Part shown: piece after piece, positions 29,101-37,729 of the stretch
Numbering within the stretch: position 1 is the first letter of the stretch
Layout: every line of letters starts with the position of its first letter
Source of the DNA: CTSoil-075 sp964292325
GTDB taxonomy: Bacteria; Bacillota; Negativicutes; DSM-13327
Reading direction: 5' to 3'
DNA: 51,066 bases
NCBI GenBank assembly: GCA_964292325.1
Contig: CAXYVG010000017.1
Coordinates: 1 to 51,066, forward strand
Made by a program: the position numbers and the translations under genes
Notes under the pieces: generated by a model
Seen by the model: the letters and a program-made list of their open reading frames with translations, nothing else
The model's database searches: none
What the model was told of the DNA's origin: nothing

Positions 29101-29533
29101 AGATGAAGAAATTATTAGAGAATATTTATCAATAATTAATAGGGGATTCATTACATCAAAGACTGTTCATTTAGGCAAGCGAAGTAGAGAAGCAATATTC
29201 TTAAAAGATGAAATTGAGGGACGAAATATAGATTGGTTTAAAGAAAAGTACGGTGGGGAAAATTGGCAAGAGTTTGTAGCTTCTTCAAGAAAAGAATCTT
29301 ACAGTAAGGCACTAGAGGTATTTAAGAGAAGATCCAATATCAAAGGTGCTAGAGAAGAAATGGAACGGGTCTTATCTGCACGTGTAGCAAATAGTGAATA
29401 TTATGGATTAAACGATGAAGGAATTGTGGAACTCAAAGAAACTCAGCAAGTGATTCTGGATGCAATTAAACGGCCAAAGATTCATCTGGAATCAGCAGCT
29501 TTTGTAATGATGATTGGAGCTAATGATGAATAA
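26174..29533 (+). CDS. SNF2-family helicase, DpdE-like
   Basis: 1119 residues. An N-terminal region (1-175) of unclear fold leads to an SNF2/RapA-like motor. Walker A is ADEVGMGKTVEA (about 196-207) and motif II is VIVDEVHSY (about 277). LLSATPVQQ and the C-terminal lobe IMLCDFTGGEGRNFQCADYIIHID follow, then the arginine-finger motif EQRIGRLDRLGR. An insert of about 170 residues between the lobes is rich in acidic residues. It is the first of a SNF2-RecQ-small protein-ATPase run matching the order of DpdE-F-G-H, known from 7-deazaguanine DNA restriction. A homologous role against DNA lacking phosphorothioate is inferred. SD GGAGG at 26163. Confidence 0.78.
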   Translation: MLNTKMYIRCPVDKESVNEPRIFVCGQIIKVDQFKRTVSVKIHDPFGYLIFFEDLPKGTIELPEGSVDRCKLFIGSIVVYKNTNHKILSCQKSTNEYYYYYVQNLEDKSMVKVSESDIVASFNNGQVDPCTQLKKYEFQNPCWYLGRAVVFKSMNVLGTAIYGFKELAGSKMYLMPHQVNTIMRCLQESPCRYMLADEVGMGKTVEAISVYKVFAMNQSNTKALVIVPQALKAQWISELLLKFNIPNGIGANNNSLEVRTLEEIKDNEIKIRWDFVIVDEVHSYLFSRDEYEKLYLISKFAKNILLLSATPVQQKKEEYLYLLRLLLPQKYDLYTVEKFSKLINMQSKIIQKTALILDDLGDYEEEIEAVLKKNGDAHKSEECKELFEEIHDDLEEICDDLNDQKLTELFEQIVYGDADLGVYAIKVIISYICSNYQIESNIIRNRRKILESEDEEEQLMATRDLVEIEYSADNEKNLYEHLTYNELSNWIIRGLEDESLNVELDIKPLLSSFFSSPWAFYKRIVKANADESILENAKRWVEAEQYNIEHIEDILNDPDQYSDCYSSRLVVVLNALFDELYDKKIVLFTNHKETFDAYREALSKAFPEEEISFFGADMGTDAIELNAYRFQTQSECRIMLCDFTGGEGRNFQCADYIIHIDLPWDASAIEQRIGRLDRLGRDMSRPVVYSVVVHTKDTFEEALFSFFKDGLQIFNQSLSGMEVIMKDINDEIISAIKGDFKYGLFERIPKIIKLANSMRDIIRKEQNFDAAGFIYRPLYAELRRLIEYYAQNENELFATTMSNWASLAGLHGSVNKSGEIVYSATSFSPRSAINSQLIPPRWNDYLNSEKNKFLTNVQTSYDKSILRKSQDRAIRGTFSRKLAIENDYLHFFAPGDEVFDCIVDNAMNSCKGCASAFAVKSRISWCGLVFTWSIAPNNVYMFDNGVSLYAMSPYRNYLLSEQVVSPVSISNEDALEDEEIIREYLSIINRGFITSKTVHLGKRSREAIFLKDEIEGRNIDWFKEKYGGENWQEFVASSRKESYSKALEVFKRRSNIKGAREEMERVLSARVANSEYYGLNDEGIVELKETQQVILDAIKRPKIHLESAAFVMMIGANDE

Positions 29534-31991
29534 GGATTTAATTACATATCAAGTAAATCAATATTTGAATGATGAGATAGATTCTATTCAAATAGATTTT
29601 GAGTGTGGTGTAAATGCAAAAGAAAGTTTTTATCTAAAAACCGTAAAACGTTTAGTAAAAGCGCGTTCATTATATCAATTAAGTAGAGAGTATAAAAATG
29701 ATTATACTCTCGCGCTACGAAATTATTTACTAACATTTGATACATCTGCAGCAATTAATGAAGATGAATTCTTGCAAGGAAATGAATATGGAATAGCTTA
29801 TGATGACATCGAGCAAAAATATTTCGCATCATTTCAGATACCGGCTTATGTGAATAAAAAGTTTGTAAGTGAAGCATTTATGAAAAATGTGGAAGAACAA
29901 CAAAAAGGTGATGAGAGTAATCTCATTTCAGATCCTATGATTCGGAATTTGACTGGATATTCACATTTTAAATCATTGGATCAGAAACTTGCAGTATATG
30001 GAACTTTAAATACGCCAGATGGATATACGACACTGGTTTCATTACCAACTGGTGGCGGGAAAAGTTTAGTAACACAGACTATTTCATATCAGAAGAATGG
30101 ATTAACAATTGTAATTGTACCAACTGTTTCACTAGCAATTGATCAAGAGAGAGTTACCAAAAAGGCAATTAAAAAATCCAATAATGAAAATGAAATATTT
30201 TCATATTCAAGTGGTGTTAATGCAGGGCCTATATTAAAGGCTATAAAGGATAAGACTGCTAAAGTATTATTCATTTCACCAGAAGCACTGCTGGAAAATC
30301 AAGGGTTTGTAGATGTCATAAAGGACGCGAATGAACATAGATATCTTAAAAATATAGTGATTGATGAGGCTCATATTGTTGTGGATTGGGGCGCTGCATT
30401 TAGAGTTGATTATCAATGTTTAGAGTCATGGAGAAATTCACTATTAAGGACCAATCCATCACTACGAACGATACTCTTATCTGCAACCTTTGAGGATAAG
30501 TGCATAGAAATACTACGAAATTTTTTTGAAGTAAATAATCGGTGGATTGAGATTAGATGTGATGCGTTAAGACATGAACCTCGATACTGCGTAGTAAGAG
30601 CAAGAAAGAAGAAAGAAAAAGAAGATAATATAGTCGAATTAGTAAAAAAACTACCGTGTCCGATGATTATTTATGTTGCCCGACCATCGGATGCTGACCA
30701 TATTAGAACGTTATTATCGGATTCAAAAATTAATAATGTAAAGACGTTTACTGGCTTAACAGGTACTGCTCAAAGAAAAAAAATGATTGATGAGTGGGTA
30801 GATGACCAGTTTGAAATAATGGTTGCGACTTCTGCATTTGGAGTAGGCGTGGATAAAAGTGATGTTCGAACTGTAATCCACACATATATACCACAAAATG
30901 CCAATGCATATTATCAAGAATTGGGGAGGGGAGGTCGAGATGGTTTACCATGCCTTAGTATCATGTGTTTACATCCTGAGGATTCAACAATTGGACGGGA
31001 TAGAATCAACAAAAGAGTTCTTACACCAGAAAAGATAATTGGTAGATGGGATAGTCTCTATAACAATGCACGATCTGTTAGATTGAATAATCGTGTGTTT
31101 ATTGATACCTCAATTAAGCCTAATTATGCTACCGACGATGAATTTGATGATTCGCCTACTAGTGAAGCAGATATGAAGTGGAATATATATGTGCTGCTGT
31201 TCCTTAGAAGATATAATATGATACGAATACTCGAAGTTAAAATTGAAAGTGGACACTATATGGTCTTGATTGAAATAATTGATGATCGATTACGAGTCAT
31301 TGATGATATCCTCAATGATCATGTAAAGGTAATAAGAGAAAAAGAGTGGGATTTTTATAATTCTTCTTATAATCTGATATCAAATGCAGTTAAAAGTAAT
31401 TGTAAAGATTGTATATCGGAATTGTTTTATGAAACATATTCTAAGGTATATGAATATTGTGCAGGGTGTAATGCACATCATTCACCAATTATTGGAGATA
31501 CACATAAGTTTCCGTTGAAAAATCGAGTAGATAACCGCTTAAGATCATTGACGGATGAACAGCTGCTACCATTTGGAGAATGCAATGAAATGGTTGTCAT
31601 AGCAAATGAAGATGAAAGAGGAGAATTGGTGAATAAATTAGTCGATAAGGGAATTTCAATGCTAATTGTCCCAGATAAATTTAGCCAATCAGATGAAATA
31701 TTGCAAATAGATACTAAGAAAAACATTTTAATAGTCGGGATGGATGATGCATATAAGTTATTGAATGCTCATGGTTATTTTTATCTTTCTGGCTTAGTGG
31801 CTGTTATTTATCCAGATGATGAAAAAGACGTGGGGCGACAATATGTTGTAATAAAGAATAATTTGTGCGGAAAGCCTTTAACAAAAGTGATTCATATTAT
31901 TAAAAGGAATGCATATGTTACAGAGGCTGGAAAAACGTTTGTGGAATTAGTTGATGGGCCTAGTTTATTCCCTAATGTTTTATATGCATAG
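29526..31991 (+). CDS. RecQ-like superfamily 2 helicase, DpdF-like
   Basis: About 822 residues. After an N-terminal extension (1-150) come a RecQ-like Q-motif region (GYSHFKSLDQKLAV), Walker A LPTGGGKSL (about 173-181) and motif II VIDEAHIVVDWG. LLSATF, MIIYVARPSDAD, TSAFGVGVDKSDVRTVIHT and motif VI YYQELGRGGRDG follow. A cysteine-rich stretch further on (CKDC near 31400, then CAGC near 31460) may bind zinc. The start is ambiguous: ATGs at 29523 and 29526 lie close to GGAG (29516-29519), and I prefer 29526 on spacing. It overlaps the preceding gene. It resembles DpdF of the Dpd system, and its place second in the helicase quartet supports that. Confidence 0.78.
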   Translation: MNKDLITYQVNQYLNDEIDSIQIDFECGVNAKESFYLKTVKRLVKARSLYQLSREYKNDYTLALRNYLLTFDTSAAINEDEFLQGNEYGIAYDDIEQKYFASFQIPAYVNKKFVSEAFMKNVEEQQKGDESNLISDPMIRNLTGYSHFKSLDQKLAVYGTLNTPDGYTTLVSLPTGGGKSLVTQTISYQKNGLTIVIVPTVSLAIDQERVTKKAIKKSNNENEIFSYSSGVNAGPILKAIKDKTAKVLFISPEALLENQGFVDVIKDANEHRYLKNIVIDEAHIVVDWGAAFRVDYQCLESWRNSLLRTNPSLRTILLSATFEDKCIEILRNFFEVNNRWIEIRCDALRHEPRYCVVRARKKKEKEDNIVELVKKLPCPMIIYVARPSDADHIRTLLSDSKINNVKTFTGLTGTAQRKKMIDEWVDDQFEIMVATSAFGVGVDKSDVRTVIHTYIPQNANAYYQELGRGGRDGLPCLSIMCLHPEDSTIGRDRINKRVLTPEKIIGRWDSLYNNARSVRLNNRVFIDTSIKPNYATDDEFDDSPTSEADMKWNIYVLLFLRRYNMIRILEVKIESGHYMVLIEIIDDRLRVIDDILNDHVKVIREKEWDFYNSSYNLISNAVKSNCKDCISELFYETYSKVYEYCAGCNAHHSPIIGDTHKFPLKNRVDNRLRSLTDEQLLPFGECNEMVVIANEDERGELVNKLVDKGISMLIVPDKFSQSDEILQIDTKKNILIVGMDDAYKLLNAHGYFYLSGLVAVIYPDDEKDVGRQYVVIKNNLCGKPLTKVIHIIKRNAYVTEAGKTFVELVDGPSLFPNVLYA

Positions 31992-32002
31992 AAAGGATAA
32001 TT

Positions 32003-32776
32003 ATGTTTAAAGATAAAATGATTACGACTGCTATTCCTGAAAGGATTTATGTGTTATGCAAGATTGTTGAAAAAGAGCCGATAGCATCATCTGAATTGAA
32101 AGAAAAAATGGAACCTGAATTTTTAGGGAATGGTTCTGTATATTTTAATGACTACAGAAACGCAGCGGAGGAGCTTGGGCTAATTACTATTTCAGATAAT
32201 CTGATTTCACTTGCAGTAGATAGCAAAGTGGTTAAAAATATTGAAAACATGAGGAAATATATCAACACAAGATTGGAAATGCTTAATAAAAGTCAGTTTT
32301 ATCTAGTAACAAATGCCTATTTTGAAAAAGATAGTGAGATTTTCAAGGAAGATAAAAATATTGCTAATTTAGGACCTCTATTTACTGAGATGACAAGGAA
32401 TCCTGTAGACGCAACTGCCATGCGTGCCTGGCGATTCTGGGCGTCTTTCCTTGGCTTTGGATATCTCCAAGATATGTTTATTATTCCAAATGCTAATGTC
32501 TTTCTTTGGGATATTATTTGTAATTCTTCATTAGAAAAAGGAAAAATCTATTCTATAAGTGAGCTTGTAAATGCAATTACACCTATGGGGAATATTGTTA
32601 TTTCTGATTCTTTAAGCAAGAAATTTAATTATGGCGTATCCAATGGATTAAGAACATTGCACGATGCCAGAAAAATAAAGATGGAACACATATTGGACCA
32701 AAAAGATATATGGACTTTGTACCCCTTGAAAGCATACTCAAATGATTCAACTATTACACACATCACCATTTTATAG
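32003..32776 (+). CDS. Winged-helix protein, DpdG-like
   Basis: 257 residues. The first 75 residues look like a winged helix (RIYVLCKIVEKEPIASSELKEKM, AAEELGLITISDNLISLA), and a second such unit is likely near the end (SISELVNAITP, GVSNGLRTLHDARKIKM). The centre has ATAMRAWRFWASFLGFGY followed by FIIPNANVFLWDII, which resembles the LGxG...PDPT pattern I associate with DpdG. That similarity is weak and the call rests mainly on gene order between RecQ-like and large ATPase genes. It probably binds DNA or bridges the helicases. No catalytic residues are seen. SD AAAGGA is just before the ATG. Confidence 0.55.
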   Translation: MFKDKMITTAIPERIYVLCKIVEKEPIASSELKEKMEPEFLGNGSVYFNDYRNAAEELGLITISDNLISLAVDSKVVKNIENMRKYINTRLEMLNKSQFYLVTNAYFEKDSEIFKEDKNIANLGPLFTEMTRNPVDATAMRAWRFWASFLGFGYLQDMFIIPNANVFLWDIICNSSLEKGKIYSISELVNAITPMGNIVISDSLSKKFNYGVSNGLRTLHDARKIKMEHILDQKDIWTLYPLKAYSNDSTITHITIL

Positions 32777-32793
32777 AGAGGAGAGGTTGTTTT

Positions 32794-35700
32794 ATGAATT
32801 CTGAAATAGTAAAGGAACGAATTTCATATGTAGCAAGACCAGATTCAATTACCTCATCCGAAGGTGACTTTTTGGCAACGCATGTAGCTGTAAAAAAACT
32901 TAAGGTTTTAGAGAAATTTAATATCGCACCAAGTGGAGGGAAATCCTTTTCAGAAGAAGATATATTTAAGCAATACATTAGCAATCCAGAGAATAAACAT
33001 CAGTTTATTACAGTGTATGGTCAGAGTGGAACGGGAAAATCACATTTGATTAGATGGTTCGAGGCTCGTTATAAACAGAATAGAGCCAAGGATGAAGTAA
33101 TACTGTTCGTTAGACGTAGCGATAATACATTGAAGGGAACGATACGTCAACTTTTGGAGAAATCTGAGATTCAGGAAATTAGCAATAAAGATGTTTATGA
33201 GCGGTTGGTAAAAGCTGCGGCATTAGTAGAAGAAAACAAACTGAAAGGTCTTATATATCATAACTTTATTGTTGAAATCGATAATGATTTAGATGAACAT
33301 GATATAAAGTTAGGAAATGTAATGAAGAGAAAAATTGTTGCATTTCTTAATAATGAGATAGTACAGAATTTTCTCCTCTCAAAAGATGGACCGATAGAGA
33401 GGATATATTCTAAGATTGCGGAACATTCTATCGTAGATAGAGATACGATTGCTCAGTTTGAAAAAGAAGATTTTCTTGTTACTCAAGATTTATATGAAAG
33501 TATTCAAAGAGCAGGTGGAGATAGAAAAGCAGCAAAACTGGCATTAGAGCTTCTTTCAGATGAAAAAGGCTTAAAAACGGCTAAGGAAATTGCAGACTAT
33601 CTGAATCAGTTCAAAAATGATGTAATTCAAAGATGTGCTGGTATTGAGCCAGGTGATTTTAAGCAGATTTTTTTAGAGATTCGTAAGGAATTATATCGTT
33701 TGGATAAAAAAATGACATTGTTTATTGAGGATATAACATCTTTTACAGGAGTAGATACAGCGCTTTTAGATGCTTTAATTGAAGAACATACAGGAAAGAG
33801 AGAAGGCGAAAATCTCTGTAGAATTTCTTCTGTTGTAGGTACTACAAATAACTATTTACAAAATAACTTTAAAGATAACCATAAGGATCGAATTACAAAA
33901 TACATTTACATTCCTAGTGATGTATTGGATGAAGACGGGTTGTATGAGTTTGTTGCTAGATATGTTAATACAATGTCTCTTTCTGAAGATAGTATTTCTG
34001 ATTGGGTTGTAGGACATGCTAATCCAGAAGATTACCCAGTTCATGATGTTGTCGAGGGCAAGAACTGGGAATATATAAATGTGGGATATGGTAAAAAGAT
34101 TAACATATACCCTTTTACTAAGAATAGTATTTTATATTTTTATCGAAATGCATTAGATAAAGGTCATCAGACACCTAGATACATAATCCGGGATATTATT
34201 GAGCCTGTAGTAAGAGATGCAATTTTTAATAAGGATAATTTTCCAAACATAAATATAAAATTTGTAAATATTCATACCACATTAAATCAGCGAATACGTA
34301 ATCAGATAAGTGATCAGGCTTCTATAGATAGATTGTTGAAGTTTATGACTGTTTGGGGAAATGGAACTTCGGATCAGTATGAAAAAGGTGGAAAGACATA
34401 TATTTCAGCAATTCAAAAAGAACTGTTTGATGATTTTAATTTCCCAGTCATTCAAATGGATGTTGTAAAAGCTCCGGATTCAATGCCAACACCAGTTATT
34501 TCAACTAATTCTGCAAATCCGGTTTCACCGGAACCAAGTGCTAGAGATCTTAATAATGATATTTCGGCAGCAAAAATTAAGAAAGTGAATGACGCTAGTA
34601 CACTGTTAACTAAATGGACGAATGAAAAGAAAATTGATATTTCAGCAACAGTAGGAGCGGCAGGTACCGTCCGTTCTGCAGTATATGATGAAATTCCAAA
34701 TTATATTTTCACTGCAATTAATTGGCAGGTTGAAGGCATCACAATGGACAATGCAAAAAAGGTAAAAGATTCTGCATTGCTCTTTATTGCCTTAGAAGGA
34801 CAAACGAAAAATGAAGGACTTTATACTCTACCTGCTGATTGGAATAGCATAAATATTCTGTTGGCATTTATTCGATGGAAGGAATTTGGCAATAAAAGTT
34901 GGAATTATACGGATGCTGACTTTGATGCATATTTGATTACAACATGGACTGAGTCAATTAAGAAAGCGCTTGTAAAAAAGGTTGCAGAGTATAAAGATGG
35001 TGAAGAATCACGATATATTGAAGCCGTAGTTACGGCCGAAATGTACAGAACGATACTGGCGGGAGAGTTTAGAGAGAAAAGTTTGAAAAATTTTAATACG
35101 CAAGTGCTTCTTGCTAGTAAGCCTAATAAAGCAATAAACAATTCACACTGCAATGAATGGAAATCCTTATTAAGTGTGATGGCTCAAAAAAGTGCTGATG
35201 TAAATAATCAGCAAAATGTAAGAAGATATTTTAATATTAGCCAAGCTGGTGCGAGCTCTATTATAGTTTTGGACGCACTATTACTTTCGAAAGTTTTTGG
35301 AAAAGTAAAAAGGAATAAGCTTATAATTGAGGCTGAAGAAAAGCAAATCAATGATAAGATAAAACAGCGTCATGATGCATATGTTTACCTTAATGATATT
35401 GAAGAACGATTAGAAAGTGTCGCTAAAGCAGAACTTGCTGCCGGGAAAGAACAACTTCAAAAAATATACGATGCTTTTGGAGATGATGAAATTGGAGAAG
35501 ATGAGATCAAAGAATTTGTTACGAGAGTAAAAAAATTCTTTGAAGAAGCTAATAAATCACAGATTAATATAAAAGAGATTTCTCTTGCTGGAATCAAAAA
35601 TGTTGCTCAACTTGAAAAAGCAATCTCCGATATTTCAGGTGTAATAGATGAAGAAGATCCACTTACACTTATTATGGCTTTCTCAGGTGATCCAATTACA

Positions 35701-35892
35701 ACGGTTAAGCCGTTTGTTGAGATAATAGAAAATCTTAAAAAGGAAGTTGCTAAAGCTAATACAATTGTAGAGGCTAAAAAAGCTGCTTTAGGATCTGACT
35801 GGGGAGATATTGCTGAGGAGAACAGATATTCATCAGAATTACAAAGTATTAATATAAGCAAGGCAAACCTTGAAGGGATGGTGAATGCATGA
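32794..35892 (+). CDS. Large P-loop ATPase, DpdH-like
   Basis: 1032 residues. FLATHVAVKKL (about 26-36) followed by Walker A VYGQSGTGKSHLIRWFEAR (about 73-91) resembles the DpdH start, where a FLATH segment precedes GxSGxGKSHLVRW. A Walker B-like MTLFIEDITSF lies near 310, with an STAND/ORC-like sensor region after it (SSVVGTTNNYLQ). The C-terminal half is helical and coiled, rich in Lys and Glu. The SD GAGAGGAG lies 11 bases upstream. It ends in a 4-bp ATGA overlap with the next gene. In the Dpd system the H protein is an ATPase of the restriction complex; I infer the same here. Confidence 0.72.
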   Translation: MNSEIVKERISYVARPDSITSSEGDFLATHVAVKKLKVLEKFNIAPSGGKSFSEEDIFKQYISNPENKHQFITVYGQSGTGKSHLIRWFEARYKQNRAKDEVILFVRRSDNTLKGTIRQLLEKSEIQEISNKDVYERLVKAAALVEENKLKGLIYHNFIVEIDNDLDEHDIKLGNVMKRKIVAFLNNEIVQNFLLSKDGPIERIYSKIAEHSIVDRDTIAQFEKEDFLVTQDLYESIQRAGGDRKAAKLALELLSDEKGLKTAKEIADYLNQFKNDVIQRCAGIEPGDFKQIFLEIRKELYRLDKKMTLFIEDITSFTGVDTALLDALIEEHTGKREGENLCRISSVVGTTNNYLQNNFKDNHKDRITKYIYIPSDVLDEDGLYEFVARYVNTMSLSEDSISDWVVGHANPEDYPVHDVVEGKNWEYINVGYGKKINIYPFTKNSILYFYRNALDKGHQTPRYIIRDIIEPVVRDAIFNKDNFPNINIKFVNIHTTLNQRIRNQISDQASIDRLLKFMTVWGNGTSDQYEKGGKTYISAIQKELFDDFNFPVIQMDVVKAPDSMPTPVISTNSANPVSPEPSARDLNNDISAAKIKKVNDASTLLTKWTNEKKIDISATVGAAGTVRSAVYDEIPNYIFTAINWQVEGITMDNAKKVKDSALLFIALEGQTKNEGLYTLPADWNSINILLAFIRWKEFGNKSWNYTDADFDAYLITTWTESIKKALVKKVAEYKDGEESRYIEAVVTAEMYRTILAGEFREKSLKNFNTQVLLASKPNKAINNSHCNEWKSLLSVMAQKSADVNNQQNVRRYFNISQAGASSIIVLDALLLSKVFGKVKRNKLIIEAEEKQINDKIKQRHDAYVYLNDIEERLESVAKAELAAGKEQLQKIYDAFGDDEIGEDEIKEFVTRVKKFFEEANKSQINIKEISLAGIKNVAQLEKAISDISGVIDEEDPLTLIMAFSGDPITTVKPFVEIIENLKKEVAKANTIVEAKKAALGSDWGDIAEENRYSSELQSINISKANLEGMVNA

Positions 35893-36557
35893 TTTTCGAT
35901 GATTTAGTGAAGACCACAAAAGACATGCAGGATCTACAAAAAAAAAATGCAATACAAAAAAATAAGAATCTGCAGGAAGCAACGGATACAAAATATCGTT
36001 TGTTACTAACACAGGTAAATTGTTTTATTGCTACAATTAAGTATCTTTATACTGATGTAAAGCTACAGAAAAATGAGGGAATTTTAGCTTCGACATCTCA
36101 AGTGTTAGCGCTTTTTGAAAGAGCTGTAGAGTCTGGATTGGCTTCGCAAGAGGAGGTTTTATCTGCCGAATCTTCTTTCAAGACTATACAGAGTGATATG
36201 AAAAAAGAATGGCCTAAACAATATTTAGATTTAGCTGGCTCAACGATAAGTACGCTAGAGGCTATAAAAGGTATAGATCCAGAAAGTGTTACTAGTTGTT
36301 TGCAAAAAATTCAGCCGGCGGAAACTTGGAATGTAGATATAAAAAAATACCAAATAATGAGCGCCGGGTTAAGTGAGGCAGATCAACTTATTACAAGCTT
36401 AGGACTTGATACCGAAATAATAGCTTTTTTGCGAAATACAAATGCAGGGAAGGCCACTTTGAAAGATTTGGATGATAAGGTTTTGGCTTGGATAAGAAAT
36501 GAACAATTAGAGAATAAGATACAAATTTCATTTGTAAAAAGAAAAAAAGAATTCTAG
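35889..36557 (+). CDS. Uncharacterised coiled-coil protein linked to the DpdH-like ATPase
   Basis: 222 residues, not recognised. The N-terminal 60 or so residues are lysine/glutamine-rich and likely coiled coil (DMQDLQKKNAIQKNKNLQEA). The rest is helical with no catalytic or metal-binding motif. The ATGA overlap with the ATPase gene implies coupled translation and perhaps a stoichiometric complex. It is the last gene before the dndB promoter, so it belongs to the effector half of the locus. I cannot say whether an equivalent exists in known Dpd, Dpt or Pbe clusters. Confidence 0.7.
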   Translation: MIFDDLVKTTKDMQDLQKKNAIQKNKNLQEATDTKYRLLLTQVNCFIATIKYLYTDVKLQKNEGILASTSQVLALFERAVESGLASQEEVLSAESSFKTIQSDMKKEWPKQYLDLAGSTISTLEAIKGIDPESVTSCLQKIQPAETWNVDIKKYQIMSAGLSEADQLITSLGLDTEIIAFLRNTNAGKATLKDLDDKVLAWIRNEQLENKIQISFVKRKKEF

Positions 36558-36567
36558 TAGCTCTTGA

Positions 36568-36618
36568 TTGACATCAAATATACTCAAAGATATACTTAAG
36601 TAGATACTTAAGTATATC
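36568..36618 (+). promoter_or_regulatory. dndB promoter with overlapping 12-bp inverted-repeat operator
   Basis: TTGACA (36568-36573), a 17-bp spacer, and TATACT (36591-36596) form a near-perfect vegetative promoter. A perfect inverted repeat GATATACTTAAG (36589-36600), loop TAGATA, CTTAAGTATATC (36607-36618) covers the -10 box and transcription start. A further ATATACTCAA sits in the spacer. The repeat runs into CTTTTT, so it may also terminate transcripts from the upstream genes. DndB is a known repressor of dnd operons, so this is a likely DndB operator (inference). Confidence 0.75.
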
Positions 36619-36640
36619 TTTTTGCGTATTTGGAGGAAGT

Positions 36641-37711
36641 ATGGAATTTGTATACCGATTTCCGGTAGTAAGAGGCCTTCAGGCAGGAACAGAATACTAT
36701 ATTGCGATGGTGCCATTAAAAACGTTATCGAAAATATTCTATTTGGACGATGAAGAAATTGTATTGCCGGAATACAGAGCACAGAGGAAACTGAATGAAT
36801 CTAGAATACCAATAATTAGCAAATATATTTTAGACAACAGAGAGTCATATGTTTTTTCTGCATTAGCTGCTTCAATAGATGGAAAATTTTCATTTGAATC
36901 GAGCGAAGTAAATTCAGATATAGGCATTTTACAAGTGTCAATGGATGCACATTTTCTGATTAATGATGGCCAGCATAGGAAGTCAGCAATTTTAAATGCA
37001 TTGAAGGAGGATTCATCTCTTGAAGATGAGACAATTTCAATAGTTTTCTATGCGGATCAAGGATTAAAGAGAAGTCAGCAGATCTTTACAGATTTAAATA
37101 AAAATGCAGTTAAAGCATCTAATTCTATTTCGGAGTTGTATGACTCGAGAGATGAGATGGCTGTAATAACAAGAAATGTGATATGGAATATAGATTTTCT
37201 TAATACATATACAGATAAAGAAAAGGATATTCTTGGGAAATTCTCTTCAAGCCTTTTTACTTTGAATACTTTTTATACAGCAAATAAAAGTATAGTTGGA
37301 AGAAATCAATGTAATGATAGTGAGGATTTTTTATTAAAGTATTGGACCTTAGTTGTTAACCATATGAAACAGTGGCAAGAACTTCAGAATCGTGAGATTA
37401 CTAAGATCGACCTAAGAGAAAACTTTATTGCTACACAAAGCATCGTGATTCAGGCGTTTGGTCGTGTTGGTAGTTATTTTTATTCTAATGATTTAGAGAT
37501 GGAACCTTACCTTAAAAAGATTGATAAAATTAATTGGAGCAGAAATGCTAAACACTGGTATATGCGTGCTGTAGGTAAGAACGGACGAATAGTTACAAAT
37601 AAAAAAGCAGCAATGCTTATAGCTAATGTAATTAAGAAAGAAATAGGAGTTCTGCTGACTCAAGACGAGAAGAATGCTGAAGATTTTTTAAAGAAAACAA
37701 TAGAGAAATAG
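36641..37711 (+). CDS. dndB: DNA sulfur modification regulator DndB (DGQHR family)
   Basis: 356 residues with the hallmark NDGQHRKSAI (residues 107-116 approximately), preceded by MDAHFLI and followed by QIFTDLNKNAVKAS, as in DndB/DGQHR proteins. DndB represses dnd genes in the systems studied and limits modification level. It heads the dndB-C-D-E-A operon behind its own promoter and inverted repeat, with a TTTGGAGGA SD. No HTH is obvious, so DNA binding would use the DGQHR fold itself. A different DGQHR subgroup (DbpB-like) is possible, but the neighbours make DndB most likely. Confidence 0.88.
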   Translation: MEFVYRFPVVRGLQAGTEYYIAMVPLKTLSKIFYLDDEEIVLPEYRAQRKLNESRIPIISKYILDNRESYVFSALAASIDGKFSFESSEVNSDIGILQVSMDAHFLINDGQHRKSAILNALKEDSSLEDETISIVFYADQGLKRSQQIFTDLNKNAVKASNSISELYDSRDEMAVITRNVIWNIDFLNTYTDKEKDILGKFSSSLFTLNTFYTANKSIVGRNQCNDSEDFLLKYWTLVVNHMKQWQELQNREITKIDLRENFIATQSIVIQAFGRVGSYFYSNDLEMEPYLKKIDKINWSRNAKHWYMRAVGKNGRIVTNKKAAMLIANVIKKEIGVLLTQDEKNAEDFLKKTIEK

Positions 37712-37729
37712 AAGAATAGAGGAAATAAG

